64,000 bases of DNA from Pisolithus tinctorius (Eukaryota; Basidiomycota; Agaricomycetes; Boletales; Pisolithaceae): the NCBI GenBank assembly GCA_024663395.1, contig JANFAH010000039.1:47501-111500 (forward strand), given 5' to 3'. The notes under the pieces are model-generated. The model was given only the letters and a program-made list of their open reading frames with translations. It was not told where the DNA came from and did not search any database. Positions 46,610 through 56,765 of this stretch are shown one piece after another (position 1 is the first letter of the stretch; each line of letters starts with the position of its first letter). The position numbers and the translations under genes are program-made.

Positions 46610-46984
46610 ATTCCTTCACCATTGCAGCTCTTCCTGGCAATATTCAAACCCATGCTGTCAGTACTAGACATCTTTGATGAAATCATCTGCTCAACACAAG
46701 AATTGCTCAACATGTTGCTTCCCTCGATTTCACCAACCGATGTCACTCGGCCTGTTTTGGACAATCTCATTGTCAAGTTACAGTGGATTCGGCATGGCTT
46801 CCACCCAGTCCAAGAACCAAGGGTGCATCTTGACACTCCATACCCCCTATTTACTGAACTTAGCATGATTGTGATCATGGGAAATTGGAACACTTCCAAG
46901 ATCACAGTGTGCAAACGGGACAACTTCGGCAATGACATCAATTATGGTCCAGCCCTTGCAGAGGTGAGTTGAAATTGTATTATT

Positions 46985-47004
46985 TTAGTATACATGTATA
47001 CTAA
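46985..47004. repeat. Palindrome in Y2 intron 3
   Basis: Exact TTAGTATACATGTATACTAA in the 55-bp intron 46964-47018, ending 14 nt before the 3' splice site; the arms extend a few bases further. Confidence 0.97.
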
Positions 47005-47348
47005 AATATTCAATATAGGTGGCAGATTGGTTATTTCCACTCTGCTGGTATCCCATCACAGGCCAGCGTGGAGCAAATTGAGCATGGACATGCATCATAA
47101 GTGGAGTTATGGCATTTTTGAAAACCTGTCTGGACATCAAGGACATTGTGAAGCAACAACACTGTGTTAATGAGGTAATACTATGTTATTGTTCAGTGTA
47201 CTTTATATTCATCAAACCACAGCTTATCACAATGCTTTTTTGCCACCGCCAAGTTGCCCTTACACAAGTGAGGGTTGGGTTAGCAAAGTTGTTTGCCAAT
47301 GACTGGGAGAAAAAGCAGAAGGACCAAATCAAGCCACTCTTCAATGCC

Positions 47349-47799
47349 TGTTATGCTCGACCGAAGTCAAGATGTAGGGAGAGCTCAAATGCAGACTAAG
47401 ATTTCTACTGAGCAACGGCTGCAGTAACCTCTGTAAATGACAGAGGATTTGAGGCAACGCCGGTAAGAGTGGTCCTGGTAAGGGACACTGAGGGCAAAGT
47501 TCTGAGAACGCTGCATATGATTGAGCAGCTCAAGTCTGGGTTTCCAGGACTTGAGCCGACAGCCTAAATACTACATGGGGATGGACCATGAGGTGTCCAC
47601 ATGTATCGAGGTAACTACACCATTGGTTGAACAATGACGACACATGTCCTAAGCATGTAACGAGCCAGTAACACTAGTGGTGGAAACAGAGAGCCGTCGG
47701 ATCACAGAGAAGACGGCTCTAAAAGGAAACTAAGTCCAATGGATCACAAACAGAGTAAACATACAACAGAAAAGGAAAAGTTAGGGGTGAAACGTAACA
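47349..47799 (-). mobile_element. Solo LTR of the G1 family in Y2 exon 5
   Basis: 451 bp, TGTTATGCTCGACC to GTAACA, flanked by ATGCC (47344-47348 and 47800-47804). It matches the G1 LTR with many CpG changes, so it is older. No internal sequence remains, as after recombination between two LTRs. It splits AAT GCC | ATT GGT of Y2. Confidence 0.95.
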
Positions 47800-48471
47800 A
47801 TGCCATTGGTGATGTCAAATGGCTGGACACCTTCCAGACCTTCTTGAAGGCCTATTGCATTGAACTTGATGGTACTCAGCCATCATTGGCCCAACCCAAA
47901 GCAAGCATTGCTGCACTCAATGCAGGTCTTGATGGATGTGTTTCAGAGGAGAGGAAAAGTTACTTCCACAAAGTTCATGATATCCTCCGTTTCACCCCTT
48001 TCCCCTGGGAGCAACTCACTCCTAACAAATATTCTCAAACATTCATCACTGACATGCTTCTTGAAGTTAACCACTTAACTGAGCAGGAGAAGTTACTTCA
48101 AATCCCTACAATCTGGGACCTGCGGCAAAGTGTGCTTGATTTATTCCAAGGTTTTGGTCCATGTGCGAAGTCTCAAGCCCCCTGGCTGTATTGGGATGGC
48201 ATGGAGAGTCAACCCACCCTGTCTCCTTCAAATCCATTATTGGCACTGATGCCCAAGGAGTACACTGGTGAATCATTGGGGACAACAGTGGAACAGGCTG
48301 CAAGTGCACCACATATCACAGCCCAAAATGTTAATGCCATGCAGAAGATTGTCGAGCTAATATCTGTGCCAACACTGGGGTTGTGTGATGGTGAAACCAC
48401 TGCCAAGCTTGACCCTGACCTTAAAATGCCCTTGGAGAATTTTTTGATGGTATTTGGTTTATTTCTGAAAT

Positions 48472-48491
48472 TTAAGATACATGTATACTAA
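48472..48491. repeat. Palindrome in Y2 intron 5
   Basis: TTAAGATACATGTATACTAA (two mismatches) in intron 48450-48505, ending 14 nt before the 3' splice site. Confidence 0.95.
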
Positions 48492-48912
48492 AATTATTAT
48501 TTTAGAGTCTTGCAGCAGTAACAGTCAAAAAGACCACACGCTTGCAGGAGCCTACTGCAGACCTGACCCATACAGCTCCATTTCCCATGGTCCAAGAACT
48601 TCTTGGGACTGCTGGCTTTGGGTCAAATTTCCAAAGCCTGCAATATCTGAATCCCCTCAAGGCTCAAGAATTCTGGCGAGGACGCACGACAGCTGAGCTC
48701 GATCCATATGCAGTGCAGTCACTGCATTCTACATCAACCATAGCCTATTCAGAACGGGCAAGGTTGGAGCAGCAGCATGCCCTAGACAAGATGGCTAGGC
48801 ATGTGAGGAAGTTTGCAAAGAAGAAGCCATCTCGCATCCTCCCCCAACCTGATGATGGATCTGACAGCGAGGGCCCAAGTACATCAACAGGTTTGTGTCT
48901 TTATTATGAATT

Positions 48913-48932
48913 TTAGTATATATGTATACTAA
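48913..48932. repeat. Palindrome in Y2 intron 6
   Basis: TTAGTATATATGTATACTAA (one mismatch) in intron 48891-48948, ending 16 nt before the 3' splice site. Confidence 0.97.
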
Positions 48933-49066
48933 AATGATGGATTTTTAGCACAAAGGCAGCAATTGCTGGCCCCCCCCAGTGCATCACATCATGCATTGAA
49001 TTTGCATGATGAATCTTCTGCCCACAGTGGGCCATCTGGTTCAGGTAATAAAATTTATTGACAATT

Positions 49067-49086
49067 TTAGTATACATGTATGCTAA
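49067..49086. repeat. Palindrome in Y2 intron 7
   Basis: TTAGTATACATGTATGCTAA (one mismatch) in intron 49045-49105, ending 19 nt before the 3' splice site. Confidence 0.97.
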
Positions 49087-49680
49087 TGTGCATATCACAC
49101 CCCAGATAAACGGCTGACTCATGATGATGGCTTTGACACTGATACATGCCACAAGAAGCAAGCAAGGACATCAGGAGCTCCAGGTGGTGGATATGACCTG
49201 CTGGTGAATGTGACAGCTGCAGATAAGCTGCAGCAGATTACCCACACACCTGAGCAATGGGCAACTGTCATCAAAGCCCTCAGTGCTACTTCAAAGTCCA
49301 ATGTGCCAGTTGATATGAAGGAATCCACCTTGGTGGCACTCTTATTTACAATCCATCACTCTATTAGGGCTAATCCCACAGATTTGGCCATTCTCTTGGA
49401 TTGGGCAAAGGCCCTTCAACACTTCCCCACTGATCATGACATCTATATGTGGATCAAGGGAACCTGGGCCAATCATCCTGTTGTCTGGAAGGTGGTTGAG
49501 GGTCCATTGAAACAGTGGGCTGATGATGTGATGAGTAACTTGCACAGCATGGATGAGGATTGAAGGATGCACCTTGTATGATGTTTACCCTGCCTGTATT
49601 ATCTCCAAATGTCATCTTGCAATGAATATTGGCCCCCCTCTGGCCTTAAAAACCATGCCATTTCATCCAAGATTGTGGAA

Positions 49681-49700
49681 TTAGTATACATGTATACTAA
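49681..49700. repeat. Palindrome downstream of Y2
   Basis: Exact TTAGTATACATGTATACTAA, 117 bp after the Y2 stop codon and not in a recognised intron. Confidence 0.97.
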
Positions 49701-49883
49701 ACTTGCTTAGAAGTGTTTGGTGAGATGTCATATTTGTTTGTTCAAGAACACACTCTCAGTCAGTGCTTTGTACCTGTGACTTGCATATCTTGCATCAAGT
49801 ACAGTACCTAAGATTCAGTGTCAATTCCAATGGATTGCCTGTGAAAAGGTCAACTTAGGTTAGTGTAAGCTAAACCTAATCAA

Positions 49884-49903
49884 TTAGTATGCATGTATAC
49901 TCA
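49884..49903. repeat. Second palindrome downstream of Y2
   Basis: TTAGTATGCATGTATACTCA (two mismatches), just before the minisatellite. Confidence 0.9.
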
Positions 49904-49934
49904 ATTTACTTATATGGGTTGGTTACACATCACA

Positions 49935-50705
49935 TGAAGTGGTTGCACTTGCTGACTAATGGTTGCACTCTCTCCAATAGCACAAGATACACATATCATA
50001 AGAGCAATGGAGGTTGCACTCTCTCCTGTAACACAAGATGCATGTATCATAGGAGCAATGGAGGTTGCACTTGCTGACTAAAGGTTGTGCTCTCTCCTGT
50101 GGTGCATGATACATGTATCTTAAGAGCAATGGAGGTTGTGCTCGCTGACTAAGGGTTGCACTCTCCCCATTTGGTGGTTGTGCTTGCTGACTAAAGGTTG
50201 CACTCTCCCCATTTGGTGGTTGCACTTGCTGACTAAAGGTTGTGCTCTCTCCTGTGGTGCATGATACATGTATCTTAAGAGCAATGGAGGTTGCACTCGC
50301 TGACTAAGGGTTGTGCTCTCCCCATTTGGTGGTTGCGCTTGCTGACTAAAGGTTGCGCTCTCTCTTGTGGTGCATGATACATGTATCTTAAGAGCAATGG
50401 AGGTTGCGCTCTCCCCATTTGGTGGTTGCGCTTGCTGACTAAAGGTTGTGCTCTCTCCTGTGGTGCATGATACATGTATCTCAAGAGCAATGGAGGTTGC
50501 ACTTGCTGACTAAGGGTTGCGCTCTCCCCATTTGGTGGTTGTGCTCGCTGACTAAAGGTTGCACTCTCTCCTGTAGTGCATGATACATGTATCTTAAGAG
50601 CAATGGAGGTTGCGCTTGCTGACTAAGGGTTGCACTCTCCCCATTTGGTGGTTGCGCTCTCCCCATCGGGTGGTTGTGCTCACTGACTAAGGGTTGTGCT
50701 CCGGT
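49935..50705 (+). repeat. Minisatellite with nested subunits
   Basis: Blocks such as GGTTGCGCTTGCTGACTAA, CTCTCCCCATTTGGTGGTT and TGCATGATACATGTATCTTA recur in varying order; the last recurs at about 50103, 50258, 50371, 50463 and 50577. The position CG in TTGCGCT appears as CG, TG or CA from unit to unit. Frames through it are translated repeats, not genes. Confidence 0.92.
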
Positions 50706-50735
50706 AGGATGGGGCATCCTTCTTGGATCAGAAGG

Positions 50736-52818
50736 ATAGGTTTCCTGCGATCTGGTCACTGACCTTCCCCTTTCCAAAGGTTATGATTCCCTCTTGGTCA
50801 TGGTAGACCATGGGCTTACAAAGGGGGTAATTTTAACACCAACGAAGAAAACTGCCTCTGCTGCCGACATCGCAGCCCTGTTTTTCAAAAAGGTCTACTC
50901 CCACTTTGGGCTGTATGACAAGATCATATCCGATCAAGGCCCTCAGTTCGCCTCAGCATTCGCTAAAGAACTCACTTCTCTCTTAGGGTACTCCCTCACC
51001 TTGTCCACAGTGTATCACCCTCAGACCAATGGAGAAACTGAACATGTAAATCAAGAATTGGAGACTTATCTCCGCATCTTCTGCCAGAATGACCCTGCTT
51101 CATGGGTGGACAATCTCCCTATGGCTGAGTTCACACACAATCACTGCCCTCATTCCATCACCAGTCAATCGCCGTTCTACCTCATGTACGGCTGTGAACT
51201 GAAACCCCTTCCGTCCCTTATTGTGGACACCCACCTTCCCGCCACCAAGTCTAGACTCAAGGAACTCCGAAAAGCTAGAGAGGAAGCCCTTGCAGCTCAT
51301 GATCTAGCCAGAAAAACCATGCAAGACCACTCATCACGACCCTTCACCCCATTCCAGAAAGGTGATAAGGTTTGGCTAGAAGCACAAAATTTGAAATGCT
51401 CCTATGAAAATAGGAAGTTCGCCCCAAAACGAGAAGGACCCTTCACCATCTCTGACGTCCTGTCTCCGATCACATATCGCCTCGTGATTCCCACATGATG
51501 GAAGATCCATAATGTCTTCCATGCTTCCCTCCTGTCCCCCTATCGCAAAAATGACATGCATGGACCAAACCTCCCAGCTCCACCACCTGACCTCATCAAC
51601 GAGGAGGAGTATGAGGTCGAGGCAATAGTCAGCCATGCCTTCTTAATCAAATGGAAGGGTTATCCTTCGTCTGAAAACTCGTGGCAAAAAGAGACACACC
51701 TTGAACACACAGATGATACGCTCTCCACTTATAAAAGACACTTCCTGAAAGACTTTCCCCCTCAGAAACAGCCCACTCGACATTCCACCCACACTGTCAG
51801 AGGTATCACCCTCGAAATGCCTCCTCACCATTACACTTACCCCCATGAACTGTCTCGTCGCCACACCCCCTTTGCTCGTCGGCAACAACAACCCGCTAGT
51901 GATCAAATGATCACTTCATACTGACTCTTCATCGCCGACCCCGCTGTCGTCAGCACCATTTATCATGAGGTGGATGAAAACTCCCCTCTTGATCTCGTGT
52001 ATCATGCCACCATCCAAGCCCTCCAGCTTGAAGAACTTTCCCACTACATTAACTGCCAGAACCCTCTCCTGTCCCCTGCATGTACCATCTTGAATGAGGT
52101 CGCCGCTCAACAGACTCCTCTGCTTCTCAAACTTTTTGATGTTCTCGGAGGCACAGACCTCATGTACAATGTTCGTCAATACCCAACGTTGATCACACCC
52201 CCTCCTCCTGGGTCTCGAAGACCCTCAACTGCAACTTCTCCTCTGGTTTCCTCCATGTCCACTTCCCCTCTGGCATCGTCGCTGTTGTCCTCCTGTTCAC
52301 CTCGCTCTCTTCAAAGAGCCAATAGACTTCGTGCCTGCTGTTTGTCAGGTCCCAACCCATGACCCTGCGAGTCTCATGACTCCCTGCCAGAGGTTGACCC
52401 CGAGACTGCCTTCGGCATCTCTTGTGCTGAACTCGACTACATGTTAAACATCATCAAAACCCTTGCACAGTTACCTCCTTCTCCTGTGCTGAATGCCATG
52501 ACGGAGTTTGATAGACCTCTCACTCCGTCCGACCCTCACTACTGCCAAATGTGCTATGTTTGTCACCATCTCGGCCACTTTCGTGTCAATTGTGGACTCT
52601 ACAAATGCCCACTTTGCCACACCACCTGCCCTGGACATACCCAGGCCCAATGCCCGTCTCTGGCCCCTCGTAGGCCTTTACAAGAAAGAATCACCACCCC
52701 TGGTGTGGTGGATGATCGTACCCTCATCAGGAGCAAGGATAATGATTTATATGATAATGACTTTGACTTTGATGACTCTGCCATCAGCAACATGACCAGA
52801 GAGCCTTACGGAGAGTAG
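50736..52818 (+). pseudogene. G3 Pol remnant: integrase core, chromodomain, zinc-knuckle tail
   Basis: Parallel to G1 Pol from the integrase core to the same C-terminus (AISNMTREPYGE). In-frame stops: TGA 51496-51498; TGA at about 51922 (TAC TGA CTC where G1 has TAC CGA CTC); TGA at about 52362. Seven residues are missing before FLIKWKGYP. The knuckle CYVCHHLGHFRVNC is kept, so the tail is a stable part of this family. Confidence 0.9.
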
Positions 52819-52844
52819 TTGAAGTTGGGGACTTCAATGCTTAG

Positions 52845-52855
52845 AAAGGGGGTAA
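52845..52855 (+). promoter_or_regulatory. G3 polypurine tract
   Basis: AAAGGGGGTAA abuts the LTR, identical to the G1 tract. Confidence 0.8.
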
Positions 52856-53311
52856 TGTTACGTTTCACCCCTGTCTTTTCCTTTGTCACTGTACGTTTAC
52901 CATGTGTTTGATCTGTTGGACATGTTTTCCTTTTCGAGCCATCTTCTCTCTGATCCAACAGCTCTCTATTCCCACCACTAGCAATACATTCTCTTTACAT
53001 GCCTAGGACATGTGCCACTGTTGTTCAACCAATGGCGTAGTTGCCTCACATACATGTGGATGCCTCATGGTCCGATCTCTTGTAGTATTTAGACTGCCAG
53101 CTCAAGTCCTGGAAACCCAGACTTGAGCTGCTCAATTATATGCAGCGTTCTCACTCAGAACTTCACCCTCAGTGTCCCTAACCCAGACCACTCTTACAGG
53201 CGTTGCCCAAATCCTCTGTCGTTTACAGAGGTTACTGCAGCCGTCGCTCAGTAGAAACCAATAGTCTGTGTTTGAGCTCTCCCTATGTCTTGACTTCGGT
53301 CAAGTGTAACA
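52856..53311 (+). repeat. G3 3' LTR
   Basis: 456 bp, TGTTACGTTTCACC to GTGTAACA, the reverse orientation of the G1 LTR, with heavy CpG loss. Confidence 0.9.
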
Positions 53312-53903
53312 GGAGGTAGGAAAGATCATCATGATTGAACACTCTTGGGTGGCTGTGAGTAGCACTAGCTGGTCTGACAACATCACCAGTTTCATCAAAG
53401 AGCTTTTTGATATGAAAAAAGTGTGATGAGACAAGGACACAAAGTCACTGAGACATAGTAGATAACAGCCATACAAACAGATTGCAGCAATCTTGAGATC
53501 AGCAGATACCCTGCAGTTGCCCATGATCCTGCCCACATCAAACATCCTCAATGTCCATGCCTGCAGTACCAGGTCACCATGACCTCTGACTGCTCTAGAC
53601 ACTGGTGCCTGATGCTGCACACAATGGCATTGAGTCATAGTGGTGATGACATTTATGGGGGTCTTCAATGGGTGGAGCACTATGATAGCCAAAATAGGCA
53701 ATGGTGGTCTTAGGGCCAGTGTTTGTAAATGGACCATAGCACCAAGGAAAAGCAGACCATAACCTACATAACAGACAGTTTAGATTATTAGTTTGTTTTT
53801 GGTCCCAAAACAGTCTATTTAAATTACTTAGTGAAATACTCAGAACAAGCACCAAATAATTGTCAACCTCCCCTGCACCCCCTGCTCTTCCCTAATTATA
53901 TGA
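53312..53903. other. Intergenic boundary between repeat-rich and ordinary gene DNA
   Basis: A 145-codon antisense frame (53737-53300) enters the G3 LTR and shows no motif. Beyond this point transposons, satellites and CpG-type decay largely stop until 62 kb. Confidence 0.4.
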
Positions 53904-54680
53904 TTATATGATAGATGGTCCATGCGACGAATCATCTAAGAGTGGTACAAATGAAAATGTTCGTTTTCGAGGTGGAAGGTTTGACTTGAGGGTCGTGGAA
54001 GGCGCGGGCGTATATGCCGGTCGCGTGGATACGGGAGGAGGAGGCACGGGGATGTTATGAGGTGCAAGTACCGTCGATGACGAGGGCACATTGATATCAC
54101 GTGACTGGGTATCACGTGCGAGGCAAGGCGCCTTTGGAGGCGATATGGCACCAGGTGGTGTGGACGGAGGCGAGGACATGTGTCCAGTCGACGAAATGAC
54201 GGTTGGGTTGAGAGGTAAAAGTGGGATAGGTACCTTGGCGAGGAAGACGTTTGCGAATGGCTTGGACGAGAGAACGTCAGCAGGTTGTTCTGCACGGGGA
54301 AGCTCGCGGAGCAGCATTTTGAGTTTGAGGACGTCGCTGCCAATTGATTGGAAAGTGTCAACAAAGAACGGGTGAGATGTGTCGTGTGACCCCACTTACT
54401 CGTAGGTAAGACGCTGTATCTCAGCGGGCGTCCTATCCCACTCATCAGCCTCATGCACCTCTTCGGTTCCCTCCTCGGAGAACGCAACGTGTTTCTTTAT
54501 GGGATGCGGAGAGGCATCGTCGTCGTTCGGAGGTGTCGAAGTGCCGGAGTGAGAAGGTGAGTTTTTGAGACATGACCTGATACGGGGCAGAGCTGGTCTA
54601 CAAGTGGGAGGATCATCGCACGAGACCGTGGGTGGGTCGGGTGTGCTGTCGGGCGGGGTGTCGATGTCGGTGCCAGACAT
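53904..54680 (-). CDS. Small Pro/Ser-rich protein with an RVxF-type PP1-docking motif
   Basis: Exons 54680-54400 and 54336-53904 with a 63-bp intron give 237 residues. The N-terminus has RSCLKN and KKHVAFSEEG; KHVAF fits the RVxF consensus by which regulators bind protein phosphatase 1. A conserved-looking segment EWDRTPAEIQRLTYDDVLKLK then LLRELPRAEQPAD spans the splice site, followed by VFLAKVPIPLLPLNP and a long Pro/Ser/Thr tail ending PPRKRTFSFVPLL. A role as a PP1 regulatory subunit is an inference from the motif; no enzyme domain is present. The exon join is supported by frame and GT-AG signals. Confidence 0.65.
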
Positions 54681-56765
54681 GTTACTGCGTCTACGCGTGT
54701 TGGTGTTGGTGGTGATGGTAGTGTAAGGACGAGTTATCCAGTAAGTACTTACTTACAAACTCAATGATGGCGATGATTTGCGGACATGGGAAGGACGAAA
54801 AGCCAAATACGCTGTTGGCTGGTTGATCGGACAGACGGACGGGCGACTTCGGAGGAATGTGACATCAAAAATATTTGTGGCACTGACTCGTCCACTTGTA
54901 CGTTTACATAAAAAGGCTACATAGATAAGAAATGCGGTTTACCAGTACTATAAGCTTATGGCCATTCGCACTACAAGCATTGGGTTTCCACTGCATTCCG
55001 AGCCAAGTCAGACACTCCCGCCATTCGGCACCAACTCCCCCACCGAGACCTAAAAGGGGGCGTTGCCACTAACCCGATTCCGACTCTTCCCACTGTCAAT
55101 GTCGGTGGGCCCTCGCCGTCGCCCAGGATAGAGTCATGTACATACGTGATGTACGTCTACATACATACCAGCTGAAGCACTGACCCTTACACCCCCTCCC
55201 CAATTTGCCTAATATCTCTCCCCTCGCGTATTCGGATGTATCCTCTGTCCAAGTGCCCCGACCCTGAGGGGGGCAGCCTAGTCACGGTAACCTAACTTTT
55301 CTTTTTCTCACTACACCTTATCGACGGGTTCTTCATCCCTCCGATTATGGATGGCGTGACGGACCTTTGTGTTGATCCTGGCTTGATCCTGACCATTGAC
55401 AAGAATCCCTCGCGAAGGTGGGCGCATCAGGCGCCAAGTAGGTGCTGTGAACAGCATTCCGGCGACATGCCACGTAGCAAGTAACGTCTCCCTCGTGAAC
55501 AAATGCATTACGAAATAGACATATTACCCACATCCACGAAGATATCCCTTTAGCCGAGGAGACATTGAATTAGAACCAAGGGAGAGCGGTTTTTTAAAAA
55601 ATGCATTGTGCAAACGCATCGCCTCGACTGAACGCACACCTAGAAATGTGCATCATTGGCCGTTTTTCTTGGGTTTGGGTGGTCGACTCGCACAATTCTG
55701 ATCTCCGCCACGTCGGAAGGGGCCCAGTTACGAATTAGGACTGCAGCTTGCATAGAACTAGCGGTACGGACGACCCGTTGCAAGGCATCTCGACCTATCG
55801 TCCTAGCACACTAGTAGGCTGCCGCGCGGAGGCATAGGTGGCGAATAGCTTACTGGGGGTCACTGTCAACGACTGAGTCAGTCAAGAGCATCATTGTATT
55901 TTGCATAGTCCACCAGCAAGGTGGCAGTCCCTTTGGTGAAGAAATTGATGATCGAAAACGTTATTGACCTTGCAGTCGCGTGACAACCTAGGATTTGTGA
56001 GTCATGAGTGATTCACGGTGAACGACTAGCTTCTGGCTGCATTACATCCAAACATTCGCGGATCCACGTTCTTCTTCGGCTAATGTTTCTATGGCAGAAG
56101 TTACACACGTACGGGAAAACCGTTGCCCACCTGCGTGGGGCACGCATGTCCTCAGCGTCCTGCCGGATGTGAGGATCGGGATTCAACTGTTGTAGGGAAT
56201 TGGTGACACGGGCCCGCGACCCAAGTCGGGCGAATGCCTCCGGGCCAGGTATGAGCACACGCCGGAACTGATTCGTCAATCCTCGAATTAGTGAATATCC
56301 GACTCGTATTTTGACAGGACTGCGATCAGCTATCTGGCGGGTTGGCATCAGTTGAATACCCAACTTTCGGCTATGCTTATGTGAACTGCGGACCTCAAGC
56401 TCAAGAGGAGATCGCCGTGTTGCTGGCTGCCGCGAGGTATCCACATGCAAACCTCGCGTCTACGCCGTGGGGCATCCGTTAGTATTGCGCACGCTCAACT
56501 TCACTATCCGAGTCAAACCTTGTGATGTATGCAGCAGTTCGGTGCGTGCCATTTTGCGTAGTTGCTTCCATTGTTCTGCTTCGCCACGCCCTTCCAGTAC
56601 TCCAACGGCATGCCTTCATTTGGCCCCTTGATAAGAGTGGCATGACCTACTTGTCGTGCTTTTCCGCTACTTTCCCCTCGTATTCGTTGCATCCCAACCT
56701 ACCCGTTGAGCGGGCTTTCTTCCGCCTTTCTTTTCTTGAGCAGCTAGATTATTGACGTTCCAACG
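54681..56765. other. Intergenic, no supported gene
   Basis: The longest frame (56450-56013, minus, 145 codons) is Arg-rich without recognisable motif or splice partners. The last few hundred bases should hold the promoter of the LPMO gene. Confidence 0.4.

Larger units (their letters stand above)
45802..49563 (+). pseudogene. Gene Y2: ParB-like protein, eight exons, interrupted by a solo LTR and one TGA
   Basis: Exons 45802-46171, 46276-46562, 46628-46963, 47019-47174, 47223-47348 plus 47805-48449 (one exon split by the LTR), 48506-48890, 48949-49044 and 49106-49563 join in frame to 952 codons. Exon 1 carries AEMFLINGNHRVALIQTLYE, the counterpart of GGQHRLEALAIW in Y1, and ends WLVEFFDLSKS. 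The middle is helical; the end has a basic KKPSRILPQ patch and a conserved-looking C-terminal block. Defects: TGA at 47079-47081 (AN-stop-AW, CGA likely) and the solo LTR. Removing the LTR and one target copy restores the frame exactly. The first exon abuts duplicated segment B, so the true 5' end is probably lost. Six of seven introns contain the palindrome TTAGTATACATGTATACTAA or a close variant. Confidence 0.7.
50736..53311 (+). mobile_element. G3: 5'-truncated chromovirus of the G1 family
   Basis: Homology to G1 starts in the integrase core (CDLVTDLPLSKGYDSLLV) and runs through the chromodomain and zinc-knuckle tail to a 3' LTR. The 5' half is absent and the minisatellite borders it. It is older than G1: several CGA codons of G1 are TGA here, and a few residues are deleted in the chromodomain. 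Confidence 0.92.

Noticed and set aside
47079..47081. TGA recoding (selenocysteine or readthrough)
   Set aside because: Many TGAs in several unrelated genes fit CGA mutation, fungi of this kind lack nuclear selenocysteine insertion, and the genes carry other damage.
49935..50705. Possible CRISPR-like array
   Set aside because: Repeats and spacers are not separable; units are nested and variable, and the host is a eukaryote. It is a minisatellite.
56013..56450. 145-codon Arg-rich frame on the minus strand
   Set aside because: No motif, splice partner or promoter context; probably chance.
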